This document shows positions 25,279 to 34,988 of a stretch of 64,000 nt of DNA, in pieces. How positions within the stretch are numbered: the first letter of the stretch is position 1; every line of letters starts with the position of its first letter. The translations under genes and the position numbers were made by a program. The stretch is from Oscillospiraceae bacterium (lineage in GTDB: Bacteria > Bacillota > Clostridia > Oscillospirales > Ruminococcaceae): assembly GCA_017505635.1 (NCBI GenBank), contig JAFVOU010000017.1, forward strand, positions 32,702 through 96,701, read 5' to 3'. The notes beneath the pieces are model-generated. The model was not told where the DNA came from. It did no database searches and worked only from the letters and a program-made list of their open reading frames with translations.

Positions 25279-26560
25279 TATTATAGGTGCAGGCCTTGCA
25301 GGCTGCGAGGCTGCAAACTTTCTTGCAAACAGAGGAGTAAAGGTTAAGCTTTTTGAGCAGAAACCGGAAAAATATTCCGATGCACATAAATCTCCAAACT
25401 TTGCGGAACTTGTGTGTTCCAACTCTCTCAAATCAATGAGGGAAGACTCCAGCCAGGGTATGCTTAAATACGAAATGAAGCATTTCGGTTCCCTTGTGCT
25501 GGAAGCTGCCTATCAGTGCAATGTTCCTGCGGGCGGTGCCCTTGCAGTAGACAGAGATATTTTCAGCGAAATTATCACAAATAAAATCAAGGAAAACGAA
25601 AATATCGAGCTTGTTTACGGCGAGGTTACCGAAATAAACACAGACGAAATTACAATTATCGCAACAGGTCCGCTTACAAGCGGCAGCCTCTATGCAAAGG
25701 TTAAGGAACTTTGCGGTGACGGTATGAGCTTCTTTGATGCTGCAGCACCAATCGTTATGGCAGACAGCATCGATATGGACAAGGTGTTTGCAGCTTCGCG
25801 TTACGACAAAGGTGATGACGACTATCTGAACTGTCCTTTCAACAAGGAAGAATACGAAGCATTCTACGAAGCACTTGCAGCAGCGGAGCGTGCACCGCTC
25901 AAGGATTTTGAACAGGAACTCACAGTGTACGAAGGCTGTATGCCTATTGAAGTTATGGCTTCCCGCGGGGCAGATACAATGCGTTTCGGTCCAATGCGAC
26001 CTGTAGGTCTGAGAGACCCTAAAACAGGCAGACGTCCATGGGCAAACGTTCAGCTGAGATGTGAAGATGCAAACAAGACAATGTATAACATTGTAGGTTT
26101 TCAGACCAACCTTAAATTCGGCGAACAGAAACGTGTTTTCCGTATGATTCCCGGTCTTGAAAATGCCGAGTTTGCACGTTACGGTGTAATGCACCGCAAC
26201 AGCTTTATCAATAGCCCAAAGGTGCTTTCCAACACACTCAATCTCAAGGAATATCCAAATGTATACTTTGCAGGTCAGATAACAGGTATGGAAGGATATA
26301 CCGAAAGCGCAATGTGCGGTTTGCTGGCAGCTTATTTTGTATACTGCCGTCTTACAGACAAAACACCGCAGATACCAGACAACACAACTATGGTTGGCGC
26401 ACTGCTGCAGTATATTACCACCGAAAACAAGGATTTCCAGCCAATGGGCAGCAATATGGGTATTCTTCCTTCTCTGGAAAATCACATCCGCGACAAACGC
26501 GAAAGATATATGGCACTTGCTGTAAGAGGCAGAGAAGCTATCGACAAAATTGAACTGTAA
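25268..26560 (+). CDS. trmFO: tRNA uracil-5-methyltransferase, folate/FAD dependent
   Basis: TrmFO makes ribothymidine-54 in tRNA with methylene-tetrahydrofolate as carbon donor and FADH2 as reductant. The 430-residue protein starts with the FAD-binding IIGAGLAGCEAANFL; SNSLKSMREDSSQGMLK, ATGPLTSGSL and GRRPWANVQLR are TrmFO signatures, and GQITGMEGYTESAMCG lies in the C-terminal part. The ATG overlaps the topA end by 11 bases in another frame, so translation is likely coupled. Confidence 0.96.
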   Translation: MKVNIIGAGLAGCEAANFLANRGVKVKLFEQKPEKYSDAHKSPNFAELVCSNSLKSMREDSSQGMLKYEMKHFGSLVLEAAYQCNVPAGGALAVDRDIFSEIITNKIKENENIELVYGEVTEINTDEITIIATGPLTSGSLYAKVKELCGDGMSFFDAAAPIVMADSIDMDKVFAASRYDKGDDDYLNCPFNKEEYEAFYEALAAAERAPLKDFEQELTVYEGCMPIEVMASRGADTMRFGPMRPVGLRDPKTGRRPWANVQLRCEDANKTMYNIVGFQTNLKFGEQKRVFRMIPGLENAEFARYGVMHRNSFINSPKVLSNTLNLKEYPNVYFAGQITGMEGYTESAMCGLLAAYFVYCRLTDKTPQIPDNTTMVGALLQYITTENKDFQPMGSNMGILPSLENHIRDKRERYMALAVRGREAIDKIEL

Positions 26561-26607
26561 TCTGCGGCATATCCTTTAACGGCAATAATCAAAGAAAGGG
26601 TGTTGTT

Positions 26608-27045
26608 ATGAACAGAAACAATGGCAACGGCAAAAAACCAAATGTTCTCGGCGGACTTTACGGCGTATTTTTTATGTCGGTATGGGTGTTCGGGTCCTTT
26701 TCAATGGGTGCACCGTGGTGGTTCAGCGCACTGGGGGTGCCTGCACTTGTATCAATGGTTTTTGCCACATTCAACGAATGGAAAAATCACAGAAAAAACA
26801 AAGGTAACCGTGCTGACGGAAACACTCCTGCCGGCAGCAGTGAAGACCCGTGGGACGTAAGCTGGCCCGAAAACAGACAGCAGGGTGACAATCAGTACAG
26901 CAGTGTACAGTATGGCATCGAACAGTACGGCAGTCAGGAGTACATTCCTGCACCGGGCGGCAAAAATTTCTGCCCTTACTGCGGTGTGCCAAGACAGGCA
27001 GATTACGAATTCTGCGGCAACTGCGGCAGACAGCTGCCCGATTAA
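26608..27045 (+). CDS. Small membrane protein with C-terminal zinc ribbon, function unknown
   Basis: A 145-residue protein not assigned to a pathway. Residues 13-30 and 36-55 form two likely membrane helices, followed by a low-complexity hydrophilic linker rich in Asn, Gln, Ser and Tyr, and a zinc-ribbon with two CxxC knuckles (CPYCG near residue 123 and CGNCG near residue 136). Such zinc-ribbon tails are common in uncharacterised Clostridia membrane proteins. It has its own ribosome site, GAAAGGGTG, and stands between trmFO and plsX. Confidence 0.7.
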   Translation: MNRNNGNGKKPNVLGGLYGVFFMSVWVFGSFSMGAPWWFSALGVPALVSMVFATFNEWKNHRKNKGNRADGNTPAGSSEDPWDVSWPENRQQGDNQYSSVQYGIEQYGSQEYIPAPGGKNFCPYCGVPRQADYEFCGNCGRQLPD

Positions 27046-27093
27046 AAACACAAAAGCAATTAAACTTTTTACATACAAAGAGAGGTAACCATT

Positions 27094-28098
27094 ATGAAAA
27101 TTATTCTTGACGCATTTGGCGGCGACCACGCACCTCTTGCCCCTCTTCAGGGTGCAGAACTTGCAATCAAAGAATACGGCGTTGAAGTTATCGCTGTAGG
27201 CGACATTGCAAAGATGGAAGCAGTATGCAAGGAAAACAATATCTGCACAGACGGCATGGAATTTTTGCAGGCAGACGATGTTTTTGATATGCACGAAGAC
27301 CCAATGGACATTGTTAAAAAACGCAAGACAACATCCCTCCACGTTGCTATGAAAGCACTGGCAGACGGCATGGGTGATGCAGTGGTTTCCGCAGGCAGCA
27401 CAGGTGCCATGCTTATGGGTGCAACATTTATTGTAAAGCGCATCAAAGGTGTAAAACGTGCAGCCCTCGGCACAGTAATGCCTTGCAAAAACGACAGAGG
27501 CTTTATGCTTATGGACTGCGGCGCAAACAGCGAAGTACGTCCCGAAATGCTCAACCAGTTTGCAGTAATGGGCTCTGTTTATATGGAAAAAATGGCAGGC
27601 TGCAAAAATCCGCGTGTTGCGCTGCTCAACAACGGTGCTGAAGATACAAAAGGCACACCAACACACATCGAAGCACACAAACTTCTTGCCGCAAATAAAA
27701 AAATCAACTTTATCGGCAACATCGAAGGCCGTTACATCCTCAACGACGAAGCAGACGTTGTGGTTGCAGACGGTTTCAGCGGCAACATCGCCCTCAAAAC
27801 AAGCGAAGGTGTTGCATCCTTTATGAGCGGTATGCTCAAAGGAATGCTCAAGAAAAACGCAAGAACAATGCTGGCAGCAATCCTGCTTAAAAACGAACTC
27901 AAAGAGTTCAAGGCAAAAATGGACTACACCGAAGTTGGCGGTGCACCAATCCTTGGTGCTGCAAAAGGTGTTATCAAAGCACACGGCTCCAGCAATGCAA
28001 AAGCATTTAAAAACGCAATCAGACAGGCAAAAAACTATGCAGAAAACGATATCTCCAAAGTTATTGCCGATTCTTTAACAGACGAAGGTGAACAGTAA
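27094..28098 (+). CDS. plsX: Phosphate acyltransferase PlsX
   Basis: PlsX turns acyl-ACP into acyl-phosphate, which PlsY (gene at 52602) uses to acylate glycerol-3-phosphate. The 334-residue protein has the signatures DAFGGDHAP at the N-terminus, VSAGSTGAMLMGA, the MDCGAN block and VVADGFSGNIALK. ATG 27094 follows AGAGAGGTAACC. In B. subtilis plsX is followed by fabD-fabG-acpA and then rnc; here rnc follows after two bases and the fab and acyl-carrier genes are missing from this position. Confidence 0.96.
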   Translation: MKIILDAFGGDHAPLAPLQGAELAIKEYGVEVIAVGDIAKMEAVCKENNICTDGMEFLQADDVFDMHEDPMDIVKKRKTTSLHVAMKALADGMGDAVVSAGSTGAMLMGATFIVKRIKGVKRAALGTVMPCKNDRGFMLMDCGANSEVRPEMLNQFAVMGSVYMEKMAGCKNPRVALLNNGAEDTKGTPTHIEAHKLLAANKKINFIGNIEGRYILNDEADVVVADGFSGNIALKTSEGVASFMSGMLKGMLKKNARTMLAAILLKNELKEFKAKMDYTEVGGAPILGAAKGVIKAHGSSNAKAFKNAIRQAKNYAENDISKVIADSLTDEGEQ

Positions 28099-28100
28099 AA

Positions 28101-28769
28101 ATGAAGGTATTTGAAAACAACATTCAATATACTTTTAAAGATATTTCTCTTTTGGAACTTGCACTTACCCATTCTTCCTATGCCAACGAAAGCAAAACGC
28201 ATATGGAATATAATGAAAGACTGGAATTTCTGGGTGATGCAGTTCTGCAGCTTATAACAAGCGAAAAACTGTATACAGAAAATCCTGACATGCCGGAGGG
28301 CAGAATGTCCAAACAGCGCGCAAGCCTTGTTTGCGAAGATGCTCTGGCAGAATATTCAAAACAGATAGACCTTGGAAAGTTTATGCTGCTTGGCAAAGGC
28401 GAAGAAAACACAGGCGGCCGCGAAAGACCATCTGTGCTTGCCGACGCATTTGAAGCTGTTATCGGTGCAATTTTCCTTGACGGCGGCATAGAACCTGCAA
28501 AAAAATTTGTACGCCGTTTTCTTGATGACGCACATCTTTCCATGCAGGATTTCAAAACTCTGCTGCAGGAAATTATTCAGAAAAACCCGGGCGAGCGCCT
28601 GAGCTATGTTGTGGTGGGCGAAAGCGGACCTGACCATGACAAAAGCTTTACCGTAGAGGTTAAACTCAATTCCAACCCAATCGGTACAGGTACGGGCAAA
28701 AGCAAAAAACAGGCCGAACAGCAGGCGGCAAAAGAGGCTCTTGGCCTTATGGGCTACAACTTCAAATAA
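28101..28769 (+). CDS. rnc: Ribonuclease III
   Basis: RNase III cuts double-stranded RNA in rRNA and mRNA processing. The 222-residue protein contains the catalytic signature NERLEFLGDAVLQL near residue 39, a second acidic site in LADAFEAVIGAIFLDGG, and a C-terminal dsRNA-binding domain (from about residue 150, ending GKSKKQAEQQAAKEAL). It begins 2 bases after the plsX stop, using the ribosome site inside the plsX end (GAAGGTGAAC). Confidence 0.96.
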   Translation: MKVFENNIQYTFKDISLLELALTHSSYANESKTHMEYNERLEFLGDAVLQLITSEKLYTENPDMPEGRMSKQRASLVCEDALAEYSKQIDLGKFMLLGKGEENTGGRERPSVLADAFEAVIGAIFLDGGIEPAKKFVRRFLDDAHLSMQDFKTLLQEIIQKNPGERLSYVVVGESGPDHDKSFTVEVKLNSNPIGTGTGKSKKQAEQQAAKEALGLMGYNFK

Positions 28770-28780
28770 AGGTTAACTTT

Positions 28781-29776
28781 ATGGCGAAACATAAAAATCT
28801 GTCAATTTTCATACCTCATCTGGGCTGCCCAAATCAGTGCTCGTTCTGTGACCAGCGCAGTATAAGCGGCGCACAGACAGCACCGTCAGCATCAGAGGTG
28901 GCAAAGATATGTGACGAATTTCTGCCAAAAGAAAATGGTGCTGATTACGAAATTGCATTTTTCGGCGGCAGTTTTACCGCAATCGACCGCGGATATATGA
29001 TGCAGCTGCTTGAAACTGCACACGGATTTGTCTGTCAGGGCAGGGCAGCGGGGATAAGAATTTCCACCCGCCCCGACTGTATTGACGAAGAAATTCTCGG
29101 AATTTTAAAACAGTATGGTGTAACAAGCATCGAGCTTGGCGCCCAGAGTATGCAGGATGATGTGCTTAAACTCAATCTGCGCGGACATACCGAAGAAGAT
29201 GTTAACAGGGCATCAAAGCTGATAAAAAAGTATGGCTTCTCCCTTGGTCTTCAGATGATGACGGGGCTTTACGGGCAAAAGGATTATATGCGTTATGCCG
29301 TTGATACAGCAGGTAAATTTGTTGCATTACAGCCGGATACGGTGCGCATATATCCGACGGTTACCCTTAAAAACACAATGCTTGAAAATGTGTTTTTAAG
29401 CGGTGAGTATACCCCGCCGACACTTGATGAAACGGTGGATATCTGTGCACAGCTTATGGAGATTTTTGATGAGGCAGGTATAAAAATCATCAAGATGGGA
29501 CTGCACGCAGATACAGGACTGGAAGATAAAATTGTTGCAGGACCATATCACCCTGCTTTCAGGGAACTGTGCCTTGCAAGGCAGAAACTGCTTAAAATTA
29601 AGCAGCAGTTAACAAATACAGACAAAAAAAGTATTACAATAAAAGTTAACCCAAAACAGCTTTCCCAGTGGAAAGGACAAAAAAACACAAATATACAGCA
29701 GCTTGCACAGCTGGGATATGCCGCACAGATTGTGGCAGACAGTTCTGTGGAAGCTGATGAATTTACAATAGACTGA
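28781..29776 (+). CDS. Radical SAM protein (Elp3-like/HemN-like) between rnc and smc
   Basis: A 331-residue radical SAM enzyme with the cluster motif CPNQCSFC near residue 17. IAFFGGSFTAIDR, ISTRPDCID and GVTSIELGAQSM are features shared with the catalytic half of Elp3-type and YhcC-type proteins. The Elp3 acetyltransferase half is absent. A gene of this type between rnc and smc is a recurrent arrangement in Clostridia, but its substrate is not established. Spacing to rnc (11 bases) and smc (19 bases) indicates one operon. Confidence 0.85.
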   Translation: MAKHKNLSIFIPHLGCPNQCSFCDQRSISGAQTAPSASEVAKICDEFLPKENGADYEIAFFGGSFTAIDRGYMMQLLETAHGFVCQGRAAGIRISTRPDCIDEEILGILKQYGVTSIELGAQSMQDDVLKLNLRGHTEEDVNRASKLIKKYGFSLGLQMMTGLYGQKDYMRYAVDTAGKFVALQPDTVRIYPTVTLKNTMLENVFLSGEYTPPTLDETVDICAQLMEIFDEAGIKIIKMGLHADTGLEDKIVAGPYHPAFRELCLARQKLLKIKQQLTNTDKKSITIKVNPKQLSQWKGQKNTNIQQLAQLGYAAQIVADSSVEADEFTID

Positions 29777-29795
29777 ACATTTAAAGGAAAAACAA

Positions 29796-32700
29796 ATGTA
29801 TTTAAAAGCAATAGAACTACACGGCTTTAAATCTTTTCCGGATAAAACCCGCATAGCCTTTGACAAGGGTATGACAGCGGTTATCGGCCCTAACGGCTCC
29901 GGTAAAAGTAACATAAGCGATGCTATACGCTGGGTTCTTGGCGAAACCAGCGGCAAGGAACTGCGTTCTGCCGGCAAGATGGAGGATATCATCTTTGGCG
30001 GCACAAGTCAGCGCGGGCCTATGGGCTTTGCCAGCGTAAGCCTTATCCTTGACAATGCTGACCGCAGTTTTGATATGGATACAGACGAGGTTTCCGTAAC
30101 AAGAAAATACTACCGCGGCGGCGAGGGTGAATATTTTATCAACGGCAGCCGTGTGAGACTTAAAGATATATACGAACTGTTTCTGGACACAGGTCTGGGC
30201 AAAAGCGGCTACTCCATTGTAGGTCAGGGCAAAATCAGCCAGATTGTTACCGCAAAGCCTGAAAACCGCCGTGAAATATTCGAAGAAGCATCAGGTATCT
30301 CGAAATACAGATACAAAAAGAACGAAGCAGAAAAGAAACTGGCAGGTGCACAGGAAAATATCGTGCGTCTTTCTGATATTCTTATAAATCTGGAAGAACG
30401 TGTAGGCCCTCTTGAAAAGGAAAGCAAAAAGGCAAAGGAATACCTTAAACTTGCCGAAGAAAAACGCGGCATGGAAATTTCCCTGTGGCTTTCCACAGTG
30501 GATCGCAGCAAAGGGCTTATCCGTGACCAGCAGCGACGTCTTGAGATTTTTCAGGCTGACAGCGACAGGGTGGAAAACACAATTGCCGAAAAGGAAGCCT
30601 ACATAGAAAAACGCTATCTGGAGTCGAACGACCTTATCCGCAAAGGTGATGAAAACCAGGCTGCCATCCGCGCAGTCACACAGAGAATTGCCGAAGCAAC
30701 AAGCGAAAAGGCAGTTGCCGAAAGCGGTATAAACTATGACAGAATAAAGATAGAAGAACTGGAAAAGGAACTGCAGCTTTACACCTCACAGCAGGGCGAA
30801 ACAGACAGCAAAAAAGCCCAGTGTGAAGCACAGCTTGCCCAGCTTGAAACAAGAAAACAGAACCTGCTTGAAAACCAGAAATTTGCCGAAGAACAGCTTA
30901 ACACACTTGCACAGCAGGCAAAGGAAACAGACAGCCGTAAAGGTGAACTGCTTGAAAAGGAAGCAAGGCTTATATCAGAAGTGCAGAACAGCAAAATGGA
31001 ACTTCACGGTATCGATGCACAGAATGCCTCTGTTATGCAGACCGCCGAAAAGGCAAAAGCTGACCTTGAAACAGCAAAAGGCTATCTTGCAACTGCGCAG
31101 GGCGAACTGGACGAAATTCTTGCCTTTGCAGATGAAGTGCAGCGCAAAATCACACAGAATACCAATATTAAAAACGGTATAGCATTAAAGCTTAACGGCA
31201 TAAACGAAAAGCTGGAAAAAGCAAACGAGGCACTGGCTGCAAACAGTAACAGACAGTTTGAAACAAGCAACCGCATCCGTATTCTTACAGATATGGAAAA
31301 CAATCTTGACGGTTTTCAGCAGAGTGTTAAAAATATCCTTACAAACGGCAAAAACGGCCGTTTAAAAGGTATTATCGGCACAGTTGCACAGCTTATAAAT
31401 GTTGAAAAAGGCTACGAAACAGCCATTGAAATTGCTCTTGGCCACGGTTTGCAGAACATTGTGGTGCAGGACGAAAGCAGTGCAAAACAGGCTATAGAAT
31501 TTCTTAAAAACACAAAAGGCGGCCGTGCTACATTCCTGCCGCTTGATACAGTCAAAGCTTCAACTTTCAGCGAAAATCTTCCGGACTGGGCAACCACAGC
31601 AGACAGGGTGATTGCAGTTGACAGCAGATACAGCCACATTATTTCCAATCAGCTTGGACGTACGGTTATCTGCGATGACATCAACTATGCCTCCCGTCTT
31701 GCAAAACAGCTTAACTACCGTTACCGCATTGTTACAAAGGACGGTCAGCAGATTAATGCAGGCGGTTCCTTTACAGGGGGCAGTGTAAGCAAAAGCGCAG
31801 GACTTTTTACAAGAAAAGGCGAGATTGAAAAGCTTAAAGAAAACCTTGCTGTACTTAAGAAAGAATATACAGAACTTGAAAAAACAGCATCTGAAATAAA
31901 AGAAAACTGCGACCTGCTGGGCAGTCAGATTGGCGGCTGCAATGCAGAGATTGATACACTTACAGCAGATAAAAACAACTGTAATGTGGAACTTGCAAAA
32001 TACACACAGCTTGTCAGCCAGTACAACGACAGCATTTACCTTTACGAAGGTATTATCGAAAACAGCGAAGGTGTTGTTGCAGACAACAATCAGCGCAAGG
32101 CACAGCTTGAAAAGACTGTTGCAGAAAGTGAAAACGAGCTTGAAGTTCTTGCACAGCAGATTGCATCCATCGGTCAGTCCGACAGCGAATACAACGCAAA
32201 ACGCGAAGCTGCAATGGAAACACTTCAGCAGATACGCCTTGACATCGTAACATTAAGCGGTGAGATGAGCATTGTGCAGAACAACATCAATCAGCTTGTT
32301 ATGGCTGCACAGCAGGGCGGAATACGCAAGGCACAGATTGTGCAGGATATTCAGACGGTAAATCAGCGCATCAGCGAAAAACAGGCTGAAATTGCTGCAA
32401 AATCCGATGCAATATGCGAAATGCAGGCCGAAATTGTGCGCATTGAAGAAGAAAACAGGGACTTTGTTGCACTTCGTATGGAAATTGAAAAGGAACGCAA
32501 CGAAATTTCTGCGCAGACAAGAGCGCTGAATGATGAACATAAACGGCTTTCGGTGGAGATTGCAAAAATCAGCGAAAAGATTGCCAATATGGAAACAGGC
32601 TATGATGAAATCATCCAGAAGCTGTGGGAAGAATACGAACTCACAGTACAGACAGCAAGAGAATTTGCCTTCCAGATTGAAGACGAAAACCAGCTTCGCA

Positions 32701-33353
32701 AGGATTTGTCCGCTGTAAAAGGTGCAATCAAACGCCTTGGCAATGTAAACGTTGCTGCTATCGAAGAATATAAGGAAGTTTACGAAAAATACAACTTCCT
32801 CAAAGAACAGCTCAAAGACCTGGAAGATTCCCGTCAGCAGCTGCAGAAGCTTATCACAAGCCTTAACGGTGAGATGAAAACCCTCTTTGGAGAAAGCTTT
32901 AAAATCATCAACGATAACTTTGGCAAAATTTTCCGTCAGCTCTTTGGCGGCGGCAGTGCAACACTCAAACTCACCGACCCCGAAAATATTCTGGAAAGCG
33001 GTGTGGATATCAGTGTTAACCCTCCGGGCAAGGTTATCAAAAGTCTTACAGCACTTTCCGGTGGTGAACAGGCACTTGTTGCTATCTCAATCTACTTTGC
33101 AATTCTTGCACACAACCCGTCACCATTCTGCATTCTGGACGAAATCGAGGCAGCACTGGACGATGCAAACGTTACAAGATATGCAAACTATCTTCACGAT
33201 ATATCCGACACAACACAGTTTATCGTTATCACACACCGCCGCGGCACAATGGAATCTGCCGATGTGCTTTACGGTGTAACAATGCAGGAGGACGGCATCT
33301 CCAAACTGCTTAAACTGGACGTAAACAATGTGTCGCCGTCTCTTATAAACTAG
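29796..33353 (+). CDS. smc: Chromosome segregation ATPase SMC
   Basis: SMC dimers form the bacterial condensin with ScpA and ScpB and organise the chromosome. At 1185 residues it has the full architecture: Walker A GPNGSGKSNISDAIRWVLG near residue 32, an N-terminal coiled coil (about 165-500), the hinge (about 510-670, with GRLKGIIGTVAQLI and GGRATFLPLD), a second coiled coil, and the ABC head with signature LSGGEQALVAI and Walker B FCILDEIEAALDD. ATG 29796 follows TAAAGGAAAAAC. smc is followed by ftsY as in B. subtilis. Confidence 0.97.
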   Translation: MYLKAIELHGFKSFPDKTRIAFDKGMTAVIGPNGSGKSNISDAIRWVLGETSGKELRSAGKMEDIIFGGTSQRGPMGFASVSLILDNADRSFDMDTDEVSVTRKYYRGGEGEYFINGSRVRLKDIYELFLDTGLGKSGYSIVGQGKISQIVTAKPENRREIFEEASGISKYRYKKNEAEKKLAGAQENIVRLSDILINLEERVGPLEKESKKAKEYLKLAEEKRGMEISLWLSTVDRSKGLIRDQQRRLEIFQADSDRVENTIAEKEAYIEKRYLESNDLIRKGDENQAAIRAVTQRIAEATSEKAVAESGINYDRIKIEELEKELQLYTSQQGETDSKKAQCEAQLAQLETRKQNLLENQKFAEEQLNTLAQQAKETDSRKGELLEKEARLISEVQNSKMELHGIDAQNASVMQTAEKAKADLETAKGYLATAQGELDEILAFADEVQRKITQNTNIKNGIALKLNGINEKLEKANEALAANSNRQFETSNRIRILTDMENNLDGFQQSVKNILTNGKNGRLKGIIGTVAQLINVEKGYETAIEIALGHGLQNIVVQDESSAKQAIEFLKNTKGGRATFLPLDTVKASTFSENLPDWATTADRVIAVDSRYSHIISNQLGRTVICDDINYASRLAKQLNYRYRIVTKDGQQINAGGSFTGGSVSKSAGLFTRKGEIEKLKENLAVLKKEYTELEKTASEIKENCDLLGSQIGGCNAEIDTLTADKNNCNVELAKYTQLVSQYNDSIYLYEGIIENSEGVVADNNQRKAQLEKTVAESENELEVLAQQIASIGQSDSEYNAKREAAMETLQQIRLDIVTLSGEMSIVQNNINQLVMAAQQGGIRKAQIVQDIQTVNQRISEKQAEIAAKSDAICEMQAEIVRIEEENRDFVALRMEIEKERNEISAQTRALNDEHKRLSVEIAKISEKIANMETGYDEIIQKLWEEYELTVQTAREFAFQIEDENQLRKDLSAVKGAIKRLGNVNVAAIEEYKEVYEKYNFLKEQLKDLEDSRQQLQKLITSLNGEMKTLFGESFKIINDNFGKIFRQLFGGGSATLKLTDPENILESGVDISVNPPGKVIKSLTALSGGEQALVAISIYFAILAHNPSPFCILDEIEAALDDANVTRYANYLHDISDTTQFIVITHRRGTMESADVLYGVTMQEDGISKLLKLDVNNVSPSLIN

Positions 33354-33366
33354 GAGGTAAGTAAAT

Positions 33367-34287
33367 ATGGGATTATTTGACAAACTTGGTTTCGGCCTTA
33401 AAAAGACAAAGGACGGAATCTTTAACTCAATCACAAAAACAATCATCTCTTCTCCGCTTACAGACGAGTTGTATGACGAACTGCTTGAACAGCTTATCCT
33501 TGCAGACGTAGGCTATGAAGTAAGCGAATACCTCTGCGAAGAACTGCGCAGGGAAGCACGCAAACGCAAGGCAAAAAGCGGCGAAGATGTTGTTGCAATT
33601 TTTCAGGACATTGTTGTGGACCTGCTTTCCACCGACAGGGAGTTTGACCTGTCAGGTTCTCCTGCAGTTATCCTTATCATCGGTGTAAACGGCGTTGGCA
33701 AAACAACATCCATCGGCAAACTTGCAAACTACTACAAATCTCAGGGCAAAAAGGTTCTGCTTGCTGCAGGCGACACTTTCCGTGCTGCAGCTGCAAGCCA
33801 GCTTGAACAGTGGGCACAGCGCAGTGATGTGGACATCGTTATGCACGCTGAAGGCGCAGACCCTGCTTCCGTTATCTTTGAAGCTGTACAGAAAGGCGAA
33901 AAAGAAAACTACGATATCGTTATCTGCGACACAGCAGGACGTCTGCACAACAAGAAAAACCTTATGGCAGAACTTGGCAAAATCAGCCGTGTAATCCGCA
34001 AGGCAAGCGAAAAAGCTTCTGTTGAAACTTTGCTTGTTCTCGAAGCTATCACAGGTCAGAATGCAATTTTCCAGGCAAAGGAATTTATTGCAGCTGCTGA
34101 AGCAACCGGCATTATCCTTACAAAACTTGACGGCACAGCAAAGGGCGGCAGCGTAATCTCAATCAAGAAAAAACTTGGTGTACCTGTGCGCTTTGTAGGC
34201 GTTGGCGAAGGCGTTGATGACCTGCTTCTCTTTGACCCTAAAAACTTTGCAGAAACACTTTTCAGCCTTGAAAAAGAAGGTGAATAG
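33367..34287 (+). CDS. ftsY: Signal recognition particle receptor FtsY
   Basis: FtsY is the membrane-associated GTPase that receives SRP-bound ribosomes. The 306-residue protein consists of the N and G domains only, the acidic A domain being minimal, as usual in Gram-positives. GTPase motifs visible: GVNGVGKTTSIGKLA, DTFRAAAASQLEQW, DTAGRLHNKKNL and TKLDGTAKGG. TAGGAGG lies before ATG 33367. It is placed 13 bases after smc and 1 base before rdgB. ffh is not in the window. Confidence 0.97.
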   Translation: MGLFDKLGFGLKKTKDGIFNSITKTIISSPLTDELYDELLEQLILADVGYEVSEYLCEELRREARKRKAKSGEDVVAIFQDIVVDLLSTDREFDLSGSPAVILIIGVNGVGKTTSIGKLANYYKSQGKKVLLAAGDTFRAAAASQLEQWAQRSDVDIVMHAEGADPASVIFEAVQKGEKENYDIVICDTAGRLHNKKNLMAELGKISRVIRKASEKASVETLLVLEAITGQNAIFQAKEFIAAAEATGIILTKLDGTAKGGSVISIKKKLGVPVRFVGVGEGVDDLLLFDPKNFAETLFSLEKEGE

Positions 34288-34288
34288 T

Positions 34289-34873
34289 ATGGTTTTTGCA
34301 GTAGCTACAAACAATCAGAAAAAACTTAAGGAAATCCAGAGAATTCTGGATTCCTTCGGCATCACAGCCAAAACTCTCAGAGAACTGAACATCGAAACAG
34401 AAATCGAAGAAAACGGCACAACCTTTGAAGAAAACGCGCTTATCAAGGCAAAGACAATTGCAGAAATCTGTTCTTTGCCAACAATCAGCGATGACAGCGG
34501 TCTTGAGGTTGATGCACTTGGCGGTGCGCCGGGTGTTTATACTGCACGCTTTGCAGGTGAACACGCAACAGATGACGAAAACATCGACAAGCTGCTTGCA
34601 GAGATGGAAGGCGTTGAACAGGAAAAACGTACAGCACGTTTTGTTTCCGCAGTATGCCTTTGTATGCCTGACGGCACAAATACAGTGTGCCGCGGCACCT
34701 GCGAAGGCTGGATAGGATACGAGAGAATCGGCGACGGCGGCTTTGGCTATGACCCTGTGTTTATGGTTGGGGATATCAGCTATTCACAGATGTCACCTGA
34801 AGCAAAGGATGCAATCAGCCACAGAGGCAGTGCATTGAGACAGCTTAAAGAAAAAATCGGCGATTTTATCTGA
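34289..34873 (+). CDS. rdgB: XTP/dITP pyrophosphatase (RdgB/HAM1)
   Basis: The enzyme removes non-canonical purine nucleotides (ITP, XTP and deoxy forms) from the pool. The 194-residue protein has VATNNQKKLKEIQ, the DDSGLEVDALGGAPGVYTAR block, FGYDPVF and the C-terminal SHRGSALRQLK. I start at ATG 34289, two bases after the ftsY stop codon; the ribosome site GAAGGTGAATAG overlaps the ftsY end, so coupling is likely. The upstream in-frame codons overlap ftsY and lack the family's N-terminus. Confidence 0.95.
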   Translation: MVFAVATNNQKKLKEIQRILDSFGITAKTLRELNIETEIEENGTTFEENALIKAKTIAEICSLPTISDDSGLEVDALGGAPGVYTARFAGEHATDDENIDKLLAEMEGVEQEKRTARFVSAVCLCMPDGTNTVCRGTCEGWIGYERIGDGGFGYDPVFMVGDISYSQMSPEAKDAISHRGSALRQLKEKIGDFI

Positions 34874-34894
34874 TTGAAGTTAAGTTTAATACAC

Positions 34895-34921
34895 GGGCGA
34901 ACCTGCTTCGCCCACATTTTT
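34895..34921 (+). repeat. GGGCGAA hairpin, terminator-like and a possible dispersed repeat copy
   Basis: GGGCGAA-CCTGC-TTCGCCC followed by ACATTTTT, 21 bases after rdgB. The same GGGCG..ACC/GTTCGCCC core recurs at 49806-49824. Confidence 0.55.
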
Positions 34922-34988
34922 AAAGCAAAACAACGGGGCAAAAGCCCTTTAAACAATACATTATACATTGATAATAAAAGGAGACCTT

